64,000 bases of DNA from Paenibacillus sp. Root52 (GCF_001426865.1 NZ_LMFO01000031.1:1-64000); one strand, 5' to 3'; counted from the first letter of the stretch, positions 8,681-18,186 are shown. A program made the numbers and translations. The notes: generated by a model not told the origin, from the letters alone.

Positions 8681-8698
8681 GTTGCATGTAAATATTAT

Positions 8699-8776
8699 GA
8701 AAAAGCATCTTTTTCCATTCATTTTCAAAATTTTTGAAAAAAATAAAATTATTTTCGTAAAAGCGGATGCTTTTTC
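8699..8776. repeat. AT-rich inverted repeat upstream of the MATE gene
   Basis: GAAAAAGCATC (8699-8709) and its exact reverse complement GATGCTTTTTC (8766-8776) enclose a very AT-rich core that itself contains a small palindrome (TTTTCAAAATTTTTGAAAA). An outer pair, CATGTAAA near 8685 and TTTACATG near 8803, is nested around it. It lies about 110 bp before the MATE start and may be an operator region or leader structure. No known riboswitch class was recognised. Confidence 0.6.
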
Positions 8777-8884
8777 AGAAAGTCTATGCTACTATACCCC
8801 TTGTTTACATGTTGAAACATCAAGATTCAATGTCGGAAGTTTAAGTGCAATTATTTATTTTATGGAGATTAAAGAGGTGACATC

Positions 8885-10294
8885 ATGAGTGCAGCCGTTA
8901 CGGAAACAGGGACACAGCAACAGGGCAAATCGCTTAATCTGTTCGCATTAACCTGGCCGATTTTTCTGGAATTATTTTTGTTTATGTTAATGGGTACGGT
9001 CGATACGTTGATGATTAGTTCCGTGTCAGACAATGCAGTAGCTGGAATCGGAGCTTCGAATCAGATCATTACGATAGCTATTTTGCTCTTGGAGGTTGTC
9101 GGTAACGGAGCTGCGATTGTTGTTGCTCAATATATCGGATCGAAGAAGCTGTATGAAGCAGCCAAAATTACAGGTATGGCGATTACGCTGAACCTCATCG
9201 TGGGTCTATTGCTTAGCGGGGCTTTCCTTGTGTTCGGCGGAATGTTGCTAGAGAGAATGAACGTGCAGGGTGAGATTCTAGTCTATGCCAAAGCGTACAT
9301 GCACATTGTCGGAGGCGCTATCTTCCTTCAAGCGTTGATTAATTCCTTGGCTGCGATTATTCGTACGTATGGATTTACCAAAGAGACGATGTATGTCTCC
9401 GTATTTATGAACGTGCTTCACGTTGGTTTGAACTACGTTCTCATCTTTGGTCACTTTGGCATGCCAGCACTTGGGGTAGAGGGTGCGGCGATCTCAACGA
9501 TTGTGAGCCGTTTTGCCTGTCTGTTGATCTTCTTCTGGTTGATGTATCGTGTGACCGAAGTACGGGTGGAGATCAAGTTCTACCTGCAATTTACGAAAAA
9601 CTATGTAGCGAAGATTCTGAAGATTGGTATTCCATCCGCAGTAGAGCAGATTATGTACCACTCTTGTCAGCTTGTCTTTTTCTTCTATGCTACGTTCCTG
9701 GGTGCAGAAGCACTGGCTTCTCGCCAATATGCGCATAATATCTCGTCTTATATCTATCTATTCAGTATGGCGATTGGTATGGGTACAGCGATTATGGTGG
9801 GACGACTGGTGGGTGCCAAGCAGCAAGAGACAGCTTACCAGCGTGTTTGGAAAAGTGTAAAGTGGGCCATGATTGTGACCATCGCCGTCGATCTCGTGGT
9901 GATTGCATTCCGTGTGCCACTTGTAGGCTTGTTCACGGATAACCCGGAAGTGATTCGTATTGCTGCACAGGTGATCCTGCTCAGTATCGTGCTCGAAACA
10001 GGACGCACGACCAACATCGTTATCATTAACTCCCTTCGTGCGGCAGGAGATGCTAAGTTCCCCGTATACATGGGACTGATCTCGATGGTCTGCCTAAGCT
10101 TGCCGCTAGGATACCTGTTTGTATTCCAACTGAACATGGGTCTGGCAGGAATCTGGCTAGCCATTGCAGCCGATGAGTGGACACGAGCCTTCATTATGTA
10201 CTTCCGCTGGAAGAGCCGCGCTTGGGAGAAACACGCCCTTGTGGATCATGACGAGGATGATTCGATCGGAGCGCAGCCCGTTCCAGCGGTATAA
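8885..10294 (+). CDS. MATE family efflux transporter
   Basis: A 469-residue protein with about twelve membrane helices. The N-terminal block (LNLFALTWPIFLELFLFMLM, GTVDTLMISSVSDNAVAGIG) is typical of MATE/NorM proteins, and the two six-helix halves are visible, the second starting with KILKIGIPSAVEQIMYHSCQ. MATE proteins export cationic drugs or metabolites in exchange for Na+ or H+. The ATG lies after TTAAAGAGGTGACATC, giving a good ribosome binding site. The gene is flanked by terminators and stands alone; the substrate cannot be inferred. Confidence 0.93.
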   Translation: MSAAVTETGTQQQGKSLNLFALTWPIFLELFLFMLMGTVDTLMISSVSDNAVAGIGASNQIITIAILLLEVVGNGAAIVVAQYIGSKKLYEAAKITGMAITLNLIVGLLLSGAFLVFGGMLLERMNVQGEILVYAKAYMHIVGGAIFLQALINSLAAIIRTYGFTKETMYVSVFMNVLHVGLNYVLIFGHFGMPALGVEGAAISTIVSRFACLLIFFWLMYRVTEVRVEIKFYLQFTKNYVAKILKIGIPSAVEQIMYHSCQLVFFFYATFLGAEALASRQYAHNISSYIYLFSMAIGMGTAIMVGRLVGAKQQETAYQRVWKSVKWAMIVTIAVDLVVIAFRVPLVGLFTDNPEVIRIAAQVILLSIVLETGRTTNIVIINSLRAAGDAKFPVYMGLISMVCLSLPLGYLFVFQLNMGLAGIWLAIAADEWTRAFIMYFRWKSRAWEKHALVDHDEDDSIGAQPVPAV

Positions 10295-10359
10295 GGTAGA
10301 AGCTAATATTAACTATTCGCCGAAATAGGATGACTGATGTCGTCCAGTTCGATAGTAGA

Positions 10360-10399
10360 GCCGATTATAGGGAGTAATGTTCCTATAGTCGGCTTTTTT
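10360..10399 (+). terminator. Rho-independent terminator after MATE gene
   Basis: GCCGATTATAGG pairs with CCTATAGTCGGC (one wobble) around a 10-base loop, followed by six Ts. Confidence 0.92.
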
Positions 10400-10500
10400 C
10401 TATGGTTTGCTGTCGCTAAACATAAATGTAGCAAAAATGATCAAAACGATTACGTCTCATTTCCGTATAGTACAGATATAGAAGGGGGCTGCACTTCAAT

Positions 10501-11397
10501 TTGAATCTATACAGTGAAATGGTTCAGCAAAGTCTGTATTTTATTGAGACTCGTCTGTACGAAGATATAGGGCTTGAAGAAGTGGCTTCAGAAGCTGGAT
10601 TATCGCCCTATCACTATCACCGGGTATTTCGGAAAGAGGTAGGTATGACCGTTGTAGAATATATTCGCAACCGCCGTTTGAGTGAGACTTCCACCATACT
10701 TAGATCTACCAATATAGGAATCTTGGACATTTCCCTTGGGTGTGGGTTTGAAAGCCAGGAAGCATTCACGCGTGCATTTAAAAAGGTGTACGGACTGCCA
10801 CCAGGTCGATTTCGCAAATTGTTTAACCTGAAGCTATTTAAAGCTAAATCTAGAGGAGGAGAATTAAGGATGAATGAAACATCAACTGTTCAAGGATGGA
10901 TCTTAACAGGAGGCCACCCACAAAATTATGAAATGGGCATAGATCCTACAATGGTACATCAAGGTAAATCCTCAGGGTATTTGAAATCCATCACACCGAT
11001 GGAGATGAATGAGTTTGCTACGATGATGCAACAATTCAAAGCAGATAAGTATGTAGGCAAACGGATGAAGTTCTCTGGATTCGTCATGACCGAAAAGGTT
11101 GAGCACTTCTGTAGCCTATGGATGCGGGTGGATAATAACGTTCAGGATGTTCTCCAGTTTGATAACATGCATGATCGGCCGATTTCTGGCACACAGCCTT
11201 GGAATCAATACCATATTGTACTCGATGTGCCAGAGGGCAGTGCAGTTATATCATTTGGGGTTATTTTATACGGGAAAGGAAAAGTGTGGGTGGATAGCTT
11301 CCGTTTTGAAGAAGTGGATCGTAATACGCCAGTTACCCACATGGATACCGAATATGAGATGATGGATGAACCGGTGAATCTGTCATTCGAAGAATAG
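10501..11397 (+). CDS. AraC-family regulator with C-terminal sensor-like domain
   Basis: 298 residues. The AraC/XylS DNA-binding domain is at the N-terminus (about 8-110; LEEVASEAGLSPYHYHRVFRKEVG and ILDISLGCGFESQEAFTRAFKKVYG are the two HTH units). The rest (about 120-298) is not the usual GyrI/SOUL effector domain but a beta-rich module (KRMKFSGFVMTEKVEHFCSLWMRVD, GSAVISFGVILYGKGKVWVDSFRFEEVD) resembling carbohydrate-binding jelly-roll folds seen in some Bacillus regulators. No ATG precedes the HTH, so the TTG at 10501 is taken as start; the GAAGGGGG upstream is rather far (about 12 bases). The inducer is unknown. Confidence 0.85.
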   Translation: MNLYSEMVQQSLYFIETRLYEDIGLEEVASEAGLSPYHYHRVFRKEVGMTVVEYIRNRRLSETSTILRSTNIGILDISLGCGFESQEAFTRAFKKVYGLPPGRFRKLFNLKLFKAKSRGGELRMNETSTVQGWILTGGHPQNYEMGIDPTMVHQGKSSGYLKSITPMEMNEFATMMQQFKADKYVGKRMKFSGFVMTEKVEHFCSLWMRVDNNVQDVLQFDNMHDRPISGTQPWNQYHIVLDVPEGSAVISFGVILYGKGKVWVDSFRFEEVDRNTPVTHMDTEYEMMDEPVNLSFEE

Positions 11398-11427
11398 AAG
11401 ATGTGTACTATACTTTGTGCATAGTAT

Positions 11428-11458
11428 AGCCAACCTGATACACGGGGTGGCTCTTTTT
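11428..11458 (+). terminator. Probable Rho-independent terminator
   Basis: AGCCAACC pairs with GGGTGGCT (one mismatch) and is followed by CTTTTTG, about 30 bp after the AraC-type gene. A second small inverted repeat, TACTAT/ATAGTA, precedes it. Confidence 0.7.
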
Positions 11459-11879
11459 GTCGTTCGTGGGGTATAAAACAAGGGAAACAAAGCTCAAGCT
11501 GGGGAATATGGATGTCAGGCGAAGGTGGGTACTTAGGTGTGCAGATGTGAATCAGGCTGCATAGCCAATTTGCCAAACCCTTGGTACCATATATCTATGA
11601 ATCGTTTTGATGTGATATCAATCAACAGAAATTTACACGAGAGCGAAGAGGATGGAAATAACCTGAAGAAGCAGAGCGGTCGGCTGAAAGCTTTCTGTAA
11701 GAAAGCTGCATCGGAAGCATATGCTATCCCCGGATTTCACCTTTGAACAAGGGAATCAAAAAAATCTGGGGATAACAGTGATCGGAAGGTTGTTCCATCA
11801 TCGTAGTGGCAAGTGTAAATGTTCTTTTGTTCAATAAACACAGAAGTAACTGATGAAATAACGGAAGAGGATGAATCCG
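11459..11879. other. Intergenic region before the two-component system
   Basis: About 420 bp in which I see no convincing gene. A short open frame (11537-11746) has no ribosome binding site or recognisable product. The region presumably contains the promoter of the response regulator gene, but no clear -35/-10 pair or operator stood out. Confidence 0.4.
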
Positions 11880-12590
11880 ATGAATAAAAAAGTGCTGGTT
11901 GTGGATGACGAAACAAGTATTGTCAGTGCCATCGCCTATGCTTTGCGCCGGGAAGGCTATGAAGTGGAGACGGCCAATGATGGGGAAGAAGCACTGGAGA
12001 AGGTGGCAACGTTCCATCCGCAGGTTATGATTCTAGACGTGATGATGCCGAAGCTCGATGGCTACGGTGTATGTCGTAGACTTGAGGATCGGGAGGATAT
12101 TGGCATTATTTTATTAACGGTTAAAAATGATATTGTAGACAAAATCGTGGGCCTGGAAATGGGCGCCGATGATTATATGACGAAGCCGTTCGAGATTCGC
12201 GAACTGCTGGCCAGAGTGAAAGCCCTGATGCGCCGTGTGGAGAAGAGCAGTCCACCACCTGAGGATCAGAAGAGCCAAGCGATTATTAATGGAGCTCTGC
12301 GTATTCATGTTGCTCATCGCACCGTCACTGTAAATGATGAGAAGCTGGAGCTTACGCCAAAGGAGTTCGACCTACTTACGATTCTGATGTCCAATCCAGA
12401 ACGCGTATACACCCGCGATGATCTGCTGGATCGAGTATGGGGGATGGAGTATGCAGGGGGTACCCGTACGGTGGATATCCATATTCAGCGTCTTCGCAAA
12501 AAAATTGGTGATACGGATCAGGAGAAGCTACAGACCGTCTACGGGATCGGATATAAGGCATCTGCTCCCGAAGCGAGTGGACGGATATGA
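11880..12590 (+). CDS. OmpR/PhoB-family response regulator
   Basis: 236 residues. The receiver domain has the acidic pair VVDDE at 7-11, the phospho-acceptor Asp53 (ILDVMMPKLDG), the Thr/Ser switch (ILLTVKND) and Lys in MTKPFE. A winged-helix DNA-binding domain follows (ELTPKEFDLLTILMSNPERVYTRDDLLDRVWG ... RTVDIHIQRLRKKIG). The ATG at 11880 is preferred to that at 11871 because GGAAGAGG ends directly before 11871 and gives normal spacing only to 11880. The stop overlaps the kinase start (ATGA), so the pair is co-expressed; a beta-propeller lipoprotein follows. Confidence 0.93.
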   Translation: MNKKVLVVDDETSIVSAIAYALRREGYEVETANDGEEALEKVATFHPQVMILDVMMPKLDGYGVCRRLEDREDIGIILLTVKNDIVDKIVGLEMGADDYMTKPFEIRELLARVKALMRRVEKSSPPPEDQKSQAIINGALRIHVAHRTVTVNDEKLELTPKEFDLLTILMSNPERVYTRDDLLDRVWGMEYAGGTRTVDIHIQRLRKKIGDTDQEKLQTVYGIGYKASAPEASGRI

Positions 12591-14095
12591 GAGTGAGCAT
12601 CAAACTGAAATTCAGTGTTTTCCTCGCAGCCTTGCTGATTCTCACGGTTGTCGTGCTCAGCTACCTCGTATTACGCGGTATCGAGCGCAACCAGCAAACG
12701 CAGATCGAGGACATTCTGTCACAACAGACCCGTCTAGTGAATCTGAACGTACGACAGTCCTACTATACGGAGTCGATCCACCTGGAGCCCGATGCATTTT
12801 TACAACAGAGCGGTCGCCGGCTTGCCCAGGAACTTGCTAACTCCACAGGGCTTCCTATCGCTCTATATGATATGAAGGGGCAACAGGTGGGCTCATCCAT
12901 CACAACCGGAGAACGTACAGAAGATATGACGGAGACGCTGAATTATGTGCTTCAAAATAAGATCGTGTATCGGGAGCAGGGGGAGACGCTTCTCTATGTT
13001 GCTCCACTTGATGGGCCAGATGGACAGATGGGTGCTGTGCGAATGCAGTATTCCATCCAGAGTTATCACGAATTCTACGCTCGAATCTTGAATTTATTTA
13101 TGTGGGCAGGAATTGCCGTGGTAGGGTTGAGCTTTATTCTCGGTTATCTTTTCTATAATCGATTTGCTGTGGCGATCACACGCTTGAAGAAGTCGGCGGA
13201 TTCCATTCGCGAAGGGGATTATATCGAAGCATCGCCTGTGAAACGGAAGGATGAGCTGGGGGAGCTAGGTCAGGGCATTTATTATATGAGCAACTCCATT
13301 CGTCAGAATATTACAGCGATGCATGATGAGCAGCAGAAACTGAAGCTAGCCATCGAGAAGCTTCAAGCGCTCGAACAACAGCAGAAACAATATATCGGGA
13401 ACATTAGTCATGAGTTCAAGACACCGCTCACCTCGATCAAGGCCTATGTTGAATTACTGAATATGTACAAGGACGATCCTCAGTTATTGGAGGATGCGAC
13501 CAATAACATTGGCAAAGAAACAGAGCGATTGTATGAGATGGTAGAGAAGGTGCTGCACATCTCGGCACTGGAGAAGTATGATTTTGAGAATCAGGCTGAG
13601 GATGTCGAAGTTCGGGCATTATTGGAGGATGCTTGTGGACGGATGCGCGGCAAAGCGGAGAAATTCGGGCTTGCGATGGAACTGAATCTAGAGTCTGCAA
13701 CCATTCACAGTGACCGGGAGAATCTAATGCACATCTTCATCAATCTGTTGGACAACGCTATTAAGTATAACGAACCAGCCGGTGTGATTCGTGTCTACAG
13801 TGAACCACGTGTGGAAGAACAGAAGGCGATTATTCGTATCTTCAACTCGGGCACACCGATTCCAGAAGAGTCACGTGAGAAGATATTTGAACCTTTTTAC
13901 ACCGTTAACAAAGATCGAGCCAGAAAGACCGGGGGCACAGGCCTGGGGCTGTCACTCGTGAAGCAATTTGTAGAAAAACAGGGCGGAACCATTCGGCTAG
14001 TACCGCTGCATAAGGACGAAGAAGAAGGAACAACGTTTGAATTGACTTTTCCACTTGTGAATCCAAGTTTACAAGTTGGAAACAATTTTGAATAA
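12587..14095 (+). CDS. Membrane sensor histidine kinase
   Basis: 502 residues. A first membrane helix (about 8-29) and a second (about 169-191) bracket an extracytoplasmic sensor of about 140 residues; a HAMP linker follows, then HisKA with the phospho-acceptor His in GNISHEFKTPLTS (about residue 274), and a HATPase domain with N box (LMHIFINLLDNAIKYNE) and G boxes (FEPFYTVNKD, GGTGLGLSLVKQFVE). It partners the overlapping upstream response regulator. The extracellular ligand is unknown; the lipoprotein encoded next may be an accessory sensor or a target. Confidence 0.93.
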   Translation: MRVSIKLKFSVFLAALLILTVVVLSYLVLRGIERNQQTQIEDILSQQTRLVNLNVRQSYYTESIHLEPDAFLQQSGRRLAQELANSTGLPIALYDMKGQQVGSSITTGERTEDMTETLNYVLQNKIVYREQGETLLYVAPLDGPDGQMGAVRMQYSIQSYHEFYARILNLFMWAGIAVVGLSFILGYLFYNRFAVAITRLKKSADSIREGDYIEASPVKRKDELGELGQGIYYMSNSIRQNITAMHDEQQKLKLAIEKLQALEQQQKQYIGNISHEFKTPLTSIKAYVELLNMYKDDPQLLEDATNNIGKETERLYEMVEKVLHISALEKYDFENQAEDVEVRALLEDACGRMRGKAEKFGLAMELNLESATIHSDRENLMHIFINLLDNAIKYNEPAGVIRVYSEPRVEEQKAIIRIFNSGTPIPEESREKIFEPFYTVNKDRARKTGGTGLGLSLVKQFVEKQGGTIRLVPLHKDEEEGTTFELTFPLVNPSLQVGNNFE

Positions 14096-14150
14096 CTTTG
14101 GATGTAACCCATCGGTATGATTGATCTATAGACAGCATTCAGGGGGGAAC

Positions 14151-15260
14151 ATGATGAATTGGAAACAGATGGCTTTAGGTGCGGTTGGGGCGATAACACT
14201 CTTGTCTTTAGTGGCATGTGGGGGAAATACAGGAACGAACGGTAGCATGGGGAGTGGCGCAGGAGGGACAGATATCGTCGTTAAAGATAATACGAATCCA
14301 TCCGTATACCAGAGCTTCAAGCTTGAGAAAATCGATAAAATCGCAAATATTCGCGGTGTGGATTGGTTATCGTCAGATTTAATTTTGCTAGATAAGCCAA
14401 ATCAAGATCTTAAGCCAGTCACGGTTGAGGGAGAAGAGCGGTATCCGCACAATATATATATGCATGACCTTGCAAAAGGAACAGATACGTTGATAAAAGA
14501 GAGCGATGTAAGTCTTGCGGCGCCAATGGCTTCACCGGATGGGCAATATGTTTTCTATCGTGAGCCTGAGGAGAGTGTAGGCAAAGGCTTCATTCTGAAT
14601 CTGAATAATGGCGAGTCTGTACTGACGGGTAAAGATATGGGATTTGTAGGTGAGGGTGCGTGGCTGGATAATACACATGTTGCGTATCCGAATATGGATG
14701 GCAATCTGGTCTCGGCCGATGTCGAAGGCAACACCAAAGTATTAGTCGAGGTAGGTAGCTTCAACATTCGTAGTGTAGAGGTTACCGGCAGCACAGTATA
14801 CTACATTACGGGTGAGGACGGTCAACTGAACGCTTACGATGCGGAGACAGGCGAAGTGAAACAGGTTCTGAAAAGTGTGGAGTGGGTTATTCCGTCCAAC
14901 GATGGTACGAGACTAGCTATTGTGAAGAAAACAGCCGATACGAAGCGTGCGCTAGTGATTACTGATCTAGAAGGCAATGAGAAAGCTACGCTTGCGCGCG
15001 GCACGCAAATATTTGGCACAAGCTGGTCGCAAGATGATTCCAAAATTGCCTATACAATCAATTCCGAGAGTGATAACGAAAAAGGATTGTTTGTGTCTAA
15101 CACCGAGTCGGCCGAACAATTCCAGATCTCTGCGGACATGGATAACGTGTCTGATCCGCTTGCTTGGAGCCCAGAAGGCAGTAAAATATTGCTGTCACAG
15201 TCTGTGCTGGACAGTGCAGGTTATCACTTTGAGACCTCTATAATTACCATCTCAGAGTGA
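14151..15260 (+). CDS. Beta-propeller (TolB/WD40-like) lipoprotein
   Basis: About 369 residues starting MMNWKQMALGAVGAITLLSL with lipobox VAC-GG. The mature protein is a series of repeated strands of the TolB/PD40 kind (GVDWLSSDLILLDKP, LAAPMASPDGQYVFYRE, DNTHVAYPNMDGNLVSADVEG, GTSWSQDDSKIAYTINSES, DPLAWSPEGSKILLSQS), indicating a beta-propeller outside the membrane. GGGGGGAA lies upstream of the ATG at 14151; the earlier in-frame ATG at 14121 lacks a binding site. It is 55 bp behind the kinase gene without a terminator, so probably the third gene of that operon. The function is not known. Confidence 0.85.
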   Translation: MMNWKQMALGAVGAITLLSLVACGGNTGTNGSMGSGAGGTDIVVKDNTNPSVYQSFKLEKIDKIANIRGVDWLSSDLILLDKPNQDLKPVTVEGEERYPHNIYMHDLAKGTDTLIKESDVSLAAPMASPDGQYVFYREPEESVGKGFILNLNNGESVLTGKDMGFVGEGAWLDNTHVAYPNMDGNLVSADVEGNTKVLVEVGSFNIRSVEVTGSTVYYITGEDGQLNAYDAETGEVKQVLKSVEWVIPSNDGTRLAIVKKTADTKRALVITDLEGNEKATLARGTQIFGTSWSQDDSKIAYTINSESDNEKGLFVSNTESAEQFQISADMDNVSDPLAWSPEGSKILLSQSVLDSAGYHFETSIITISE

Positions 15261-15556
15261 GTTGAATCGATCAATGGAAGGGAAAGGTCCAGCATAATTC
15301 CATAACTTGCTTGCCTTTCTATACATTTATATTGACTAAGTCCTTGCGCTTCCGATAAACTAGAATGCAGGAATTAAAGTCGAATGTTGTGCAGCAGTTC
15401 GAGACATTTGTTTCGGGCGGCTGTTTCTTTTTCTTTTTGACAAGTATGCATATGCATAGTCGATTGGGACGATTAGGTTACGAAGCAAGGGCACACCGTT
15501 GTCGGCATGCCGGGAATCCGGCCAATATCAACATGGAATAGGAACAGGTGATATAC
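15261..15556. other. Intergenic region before trhO
   Basis: About 300 bp. No gene, strong terminator or known RNA element was recognised. It should hold the trhO promoter and the end of the lipoprotein transcript. Confidence 0.35.
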
Positions 15557-16444
15557 ATGTGTAACAGCGCGTACCGCGTGCTTTTATATTATAAGTTCGT
15601 GAAGATTGAAGACCCAGAAGCATTTACGCAAGAGCATTTGCAATATTGTAAGGATCTAGGTGTAAAAGGTCGTATTCTCATTGCTGCTGAAGGCATCAAC
15701 GGAACGGTGTCGGGAACACCAGAACAGACCGAGCAATACATGAAGGACATGCATGCGAATCCGTTGTTCAGCGATATGGTGTTTAAGATTGATGATGTAG
15801 AAGAGCATGCATTCAAAAAAATATTTGTTCGTCACAAAGCAGAGTTGGTCACCTTCCGTGTGGACGAAGAGCTTGACCCCAATGTGGTTAGCGGCAAACG
15901 CCTCTCACCGAAGGAGTTCCACGAGCATTTGCAACGTGATGACGTTATCGTGATCGATGGGCGTAATGACTATGAATACGAAATTGGTCACTTCCGCGGA
16001 GCGATCCGTCCGGACGTCGAGTCGTTCCGTGAGTTTCCAGAGTGGATTCGAGAGAATCTCGGCGACATGAAGGACAAAAAGATCATTACCTACTGCACGG
16101 GCGGTATTCGTTGTGAGAAACTGACTGGATTCATGATTAATGAAGGGTTCCAGGATGTAGCTCAACTTGAGGGCGGCATTGTAACGTATGGTCAAGATCC
16201 AGAAGTACAAGGTCGTTTGTTTGACGGTAAATGTTATGTATTTGATGAACGTATTTCCGTACCAATCAATCGTACAGACGAAGATATTGTGATTGGTAGC
16301 TGCTATCACTGCGGAACAACGCATGACCGATATATTAATTGTCCAACCTGCAACCTACAGCATGTAAGCTGTGAGGATTGTGAAGAGACGCATAACCGCT
16401 TTTGCTCGGATGCTTGCCGGGAGGCAGCACCAGTACACGCATAA
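15557..16444 (+). CDS. trhO: tRNA uridine(34) hydroxylase (rhodanese-family)
   Basis: 295 residues with the complete TrhO/UPF0176 layout: an N-terminal domain ([34 protein letters not shown]), a rhodanese domain with active-site Cys near residue 180 ([13 protein letters not shown]), and a C-terminal Cys-rich segment ([24 protein letters not shown]) that could bind zinc. TrhO makes 5-hydroxyuridine at wobble position 34 of tRNAs using oxygen. ATG 15557 is chosen with AGGTG seven bases upstream; GTG 15548 is an in-frame alternative. The next gene starts 22 bp later on the same strand. Confidence 0.93.
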   Translation: MCNSAYRVLLYYKFVKIEDPEAFTQEHLQYCKDLGVKGRILIAAEGINGTVSGTPEQTEQYMKDMHANPLFSDMVFKIDDVEEHAFKKIFVRHKAELVTFRVDEELDPNVVSGKRLSPKEFHEHLQRDDVIVIDGRNDYEYEIGHFRGAIRPDVESFREFPEWIRENLGDMKDKKIITYCTGGIRCEKLTGFMINEGFQDVAQLEGGIVTYGQDPEVQGRLFDGKCYVFDERISVPINRTDEDIVIGSCYHCGTTHDRYINCPTCNLQHVSCEDCEETHNRFCSDACREAAPVHA

Positions 16445-16466
16445 GCAGGGAGAGCAGGTGCTGCAC

Positions 16467-17105
16467 GTGAAACGTGAAGATGAAATGACGACGCGTGAAC
16501 GGATCTTGTTCATGCTGAAGCGACAAGGCACGTTGACCGCGAGGGAGATAACGGCTGAACTGGGGCTGACAGGTATGGCTATTCGCCGTCACCTTACGTC
16601 ACTGGAGCAAGAAGGGCTAATTGAGGTTCACGAAGCCCGTGCTACAGCAGGACGCCCGTCATCGGTGTATCATCTGACGGGGCTGGGAGATAATTTTTTC
16701 CCGAAGTCCTATCCTTCGCTTACACTGGAGTTGTTAGAGGAACTATCGGAATCTGCGGGAAGTGGCATTGTAGATACGTTGTTTGAGAGCCGCAGGGATA
16801 AACTGTTGCGTAATGGTTTGCCTCAGATGGAGGGTCAGGATCTGGCTGGACGTGTAGAGGAACTGGCGCGTATTCAAAATAACAACGGATATATGGCAGA
16901 TGCTTCGCAAGAGGATGACGGTACTTATGTCATTACGGAACTGAACTGTCCAATTGTGCAGGTGGCAAGTGTCTATAAACAGGCGTGTCGCTGTGAATTA
17001 GAGTTGTTCCGTTCGTTGCTGAAGGCTGATGTGGAGCGCACAGAATGTTATGCCGATGGTGGCAAGAAATGCACATATCAGATTCGTGAAGCATCGGGAA
17101 ATTAA
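16467..17105 (+). CDS. SufR-like HTH regulator with C-terminal cysteines
   Basis: About 212 residues. An N-terminal winged helix (TTRERILFMLKRQGTLTARE, TGMAIRRHLTSLEQEGLIEV) of the DeoR/MarR-like type is followed by GRPSSVYHLTGLGDNFFPKSY, the hallmark of the SufR-type Fe-S biogenesis regulator group. The C-terminal part holds Cys in ELNCPIVQVA, QACRCELELF, ERTECYADGGKKCTYQI, placed as in SufR, which coordinates an Fe-S cluster. I infer a metal or Fe-S responsive repressor. GTG 16467 (AGGTG upstream) and ATG 16485 are both possible starts. It lies 22 bp behind trhO and is probably co-transcribed. Confidence 0.82.
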   Translation: MKREDEMTTRERILFMLKRQGTLTAREITAELGLTGMAIRRHLTSLEQEGLIEVHEARATAGRPSSVYHLTGLGDNFFPKSYPSLTLELLEELSESAGSGIVDTLFESRRDKLLRNGLPQMEGQDLAGRVEELARIQNNNGYMADASQEDDGTYVITELNCPIVQVASVYKQACRCELELFRSLLKADVERTECYADGGKKCTYQIREASGN

Positions 17106-17139
17106 TGATGCTGAGTTAACATGAATAGGTTAAATATAA

Positions 17140-17172
17140 GATTGTTTCGATCTGTCGAAACAGTCTTTTTTT
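17140..17172 (+). terminator. Rho-independent terminator
   Basis: GATTGTTTCG pairs with CGAAACAGTC (one wobble) around a 6-base loop, then seven Ts. It ends the trhO-regulator transcript. Confidence 0.92.
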
Positions 17173-17313
17173 GTTTGGGGAATACGTAATTACGCTTTTT
17201 GAAGACTTGGTTACGTGTTATAATGAAACAAGCATCCGGTGCTTTTCTACATCTATATATTTGTTGGAAACTCAACTTATATATTCTGTTAATTTTGCAC
17301 ATAGGAGTGAACA

Positions 17314-18186
17314 ATGATGAATGAACTGCTTGATCCCAAGAATGATTACGTATTCAAACGAATCTTTGGAAGTGAGGATAATAAGGATGTACTTCTGGCC
17401 TTCCTTAATCAGACGTTCAAGAATGCAGGGGAGTCCCTGCTAACAGAAATTGTTTTACTTAATCCATATACGGACAAGAACACACCGAGAGAAAAGCAGT
17501 CCATACTGGATATTCACGCAAAAACAGATAAAGGCAAACTAATTAATGTGGAAATGCAGTTGTTTAACCAGTATGATTTAGAGAAAAGAACTTTGTTTTA
17601 TTGGGGAAAACAATTCTCTGGACAATTACTTGAGGGTCAGCGTTATAGTCAGCTCAAAAAATGTGTGACAATCAATATTATAAATTTTTGCATGCTTCCA
17701 AATGACCAGTACCACAACGTATTTCATTTGAGAGAAGATACTACACATATACCGTTGACAGATGATTTAGAAATTCACTTTATGGAGATTCCTAAGTTAA
17801 ACGATACCAACATCAAGATGGAAGACGGATTAGTGCGCTGGTTATTATTTCTTAAAGGAATAACAAAATCTAGCTGGGAGGCGTTAATGATGCATGAATT
17901 GGAACCTGCATTGAAGAAGGCCATGAGTGTGTTGGAGTTTCTAAGTCAAGATGAGCAGGCGCGTCAACAATACGAGGCACGGCAAAAGTTTTTGCGCGAT
18001 GAGGCATCAATGATTGAAGGTGCACGTGAAGAAGGATTGAAGAAAGGCATGAAAGAAGGAGAAGCAGAGAGTAAACGCAAGATCGCACAAAATATGCTTT
18101 CCATGGGTCTTGACCAAGGTACCATTATGAAAGCCACAGGACTAACCTCTGCTGAATTAAAAGTGATACAGGAAGAGCAGAACTAA
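17314..18186 (+). CDS. Rpn-family PD-(D/E)XK nuclease (former putative transposase)
   Basis: 290 residues. The N-terminus (LLDPKNDYVFKRIFGSEDNKDVLLAFLN) is diagnostic for the Rpn/PDDEXK_2 family, and the catalytic core is visible as Asp66 in ILDIHAKT and Glu80-x-Gln82 in NVEMQ. E. coli Rpn proteins promote RecA-independent recombination and are DNA endonucleases. The C-terminal 70 residues are a highly charged helix (REEGLKKGMKEGEAESKRKI) followed by a small helical module, as in many family members. AGGAG precedes the start. Such genes are often in variable regions, and a repeat-rich gene-free stretch follows. Confidence 0.9.
   Translation: MMNELLDPKNDYVFKRIFGSEDNKDVLLAFLNQTFKNAGESLLTEIVLLNPYTDKNTPREKQSILDIHAKTDKGKLINVEMQLFNQYDLEKRTLFYWGKQFSGQLLEGQRYSQLKKCVTINIINFCMLPNDQYHNVFHLREDTTHIPLTDDLEIHFMEIPKLNDTNIKMEDGLVRWLLFLKGITKSSWEALMMHELEPALKKAMSVLEFLSQDEQARQQYEARQKFLRDEASMIEGAREEGLKKGMKEGEAESKRKIAQNMLSMGLDQGTIMKATGLTSAELKVIQEEQN

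Noticed and set aside
11537-11746. Small plus-strand frame (69 codons)
   Set aside because: No ribosome binding site, no domain and composition typical of random sequence.
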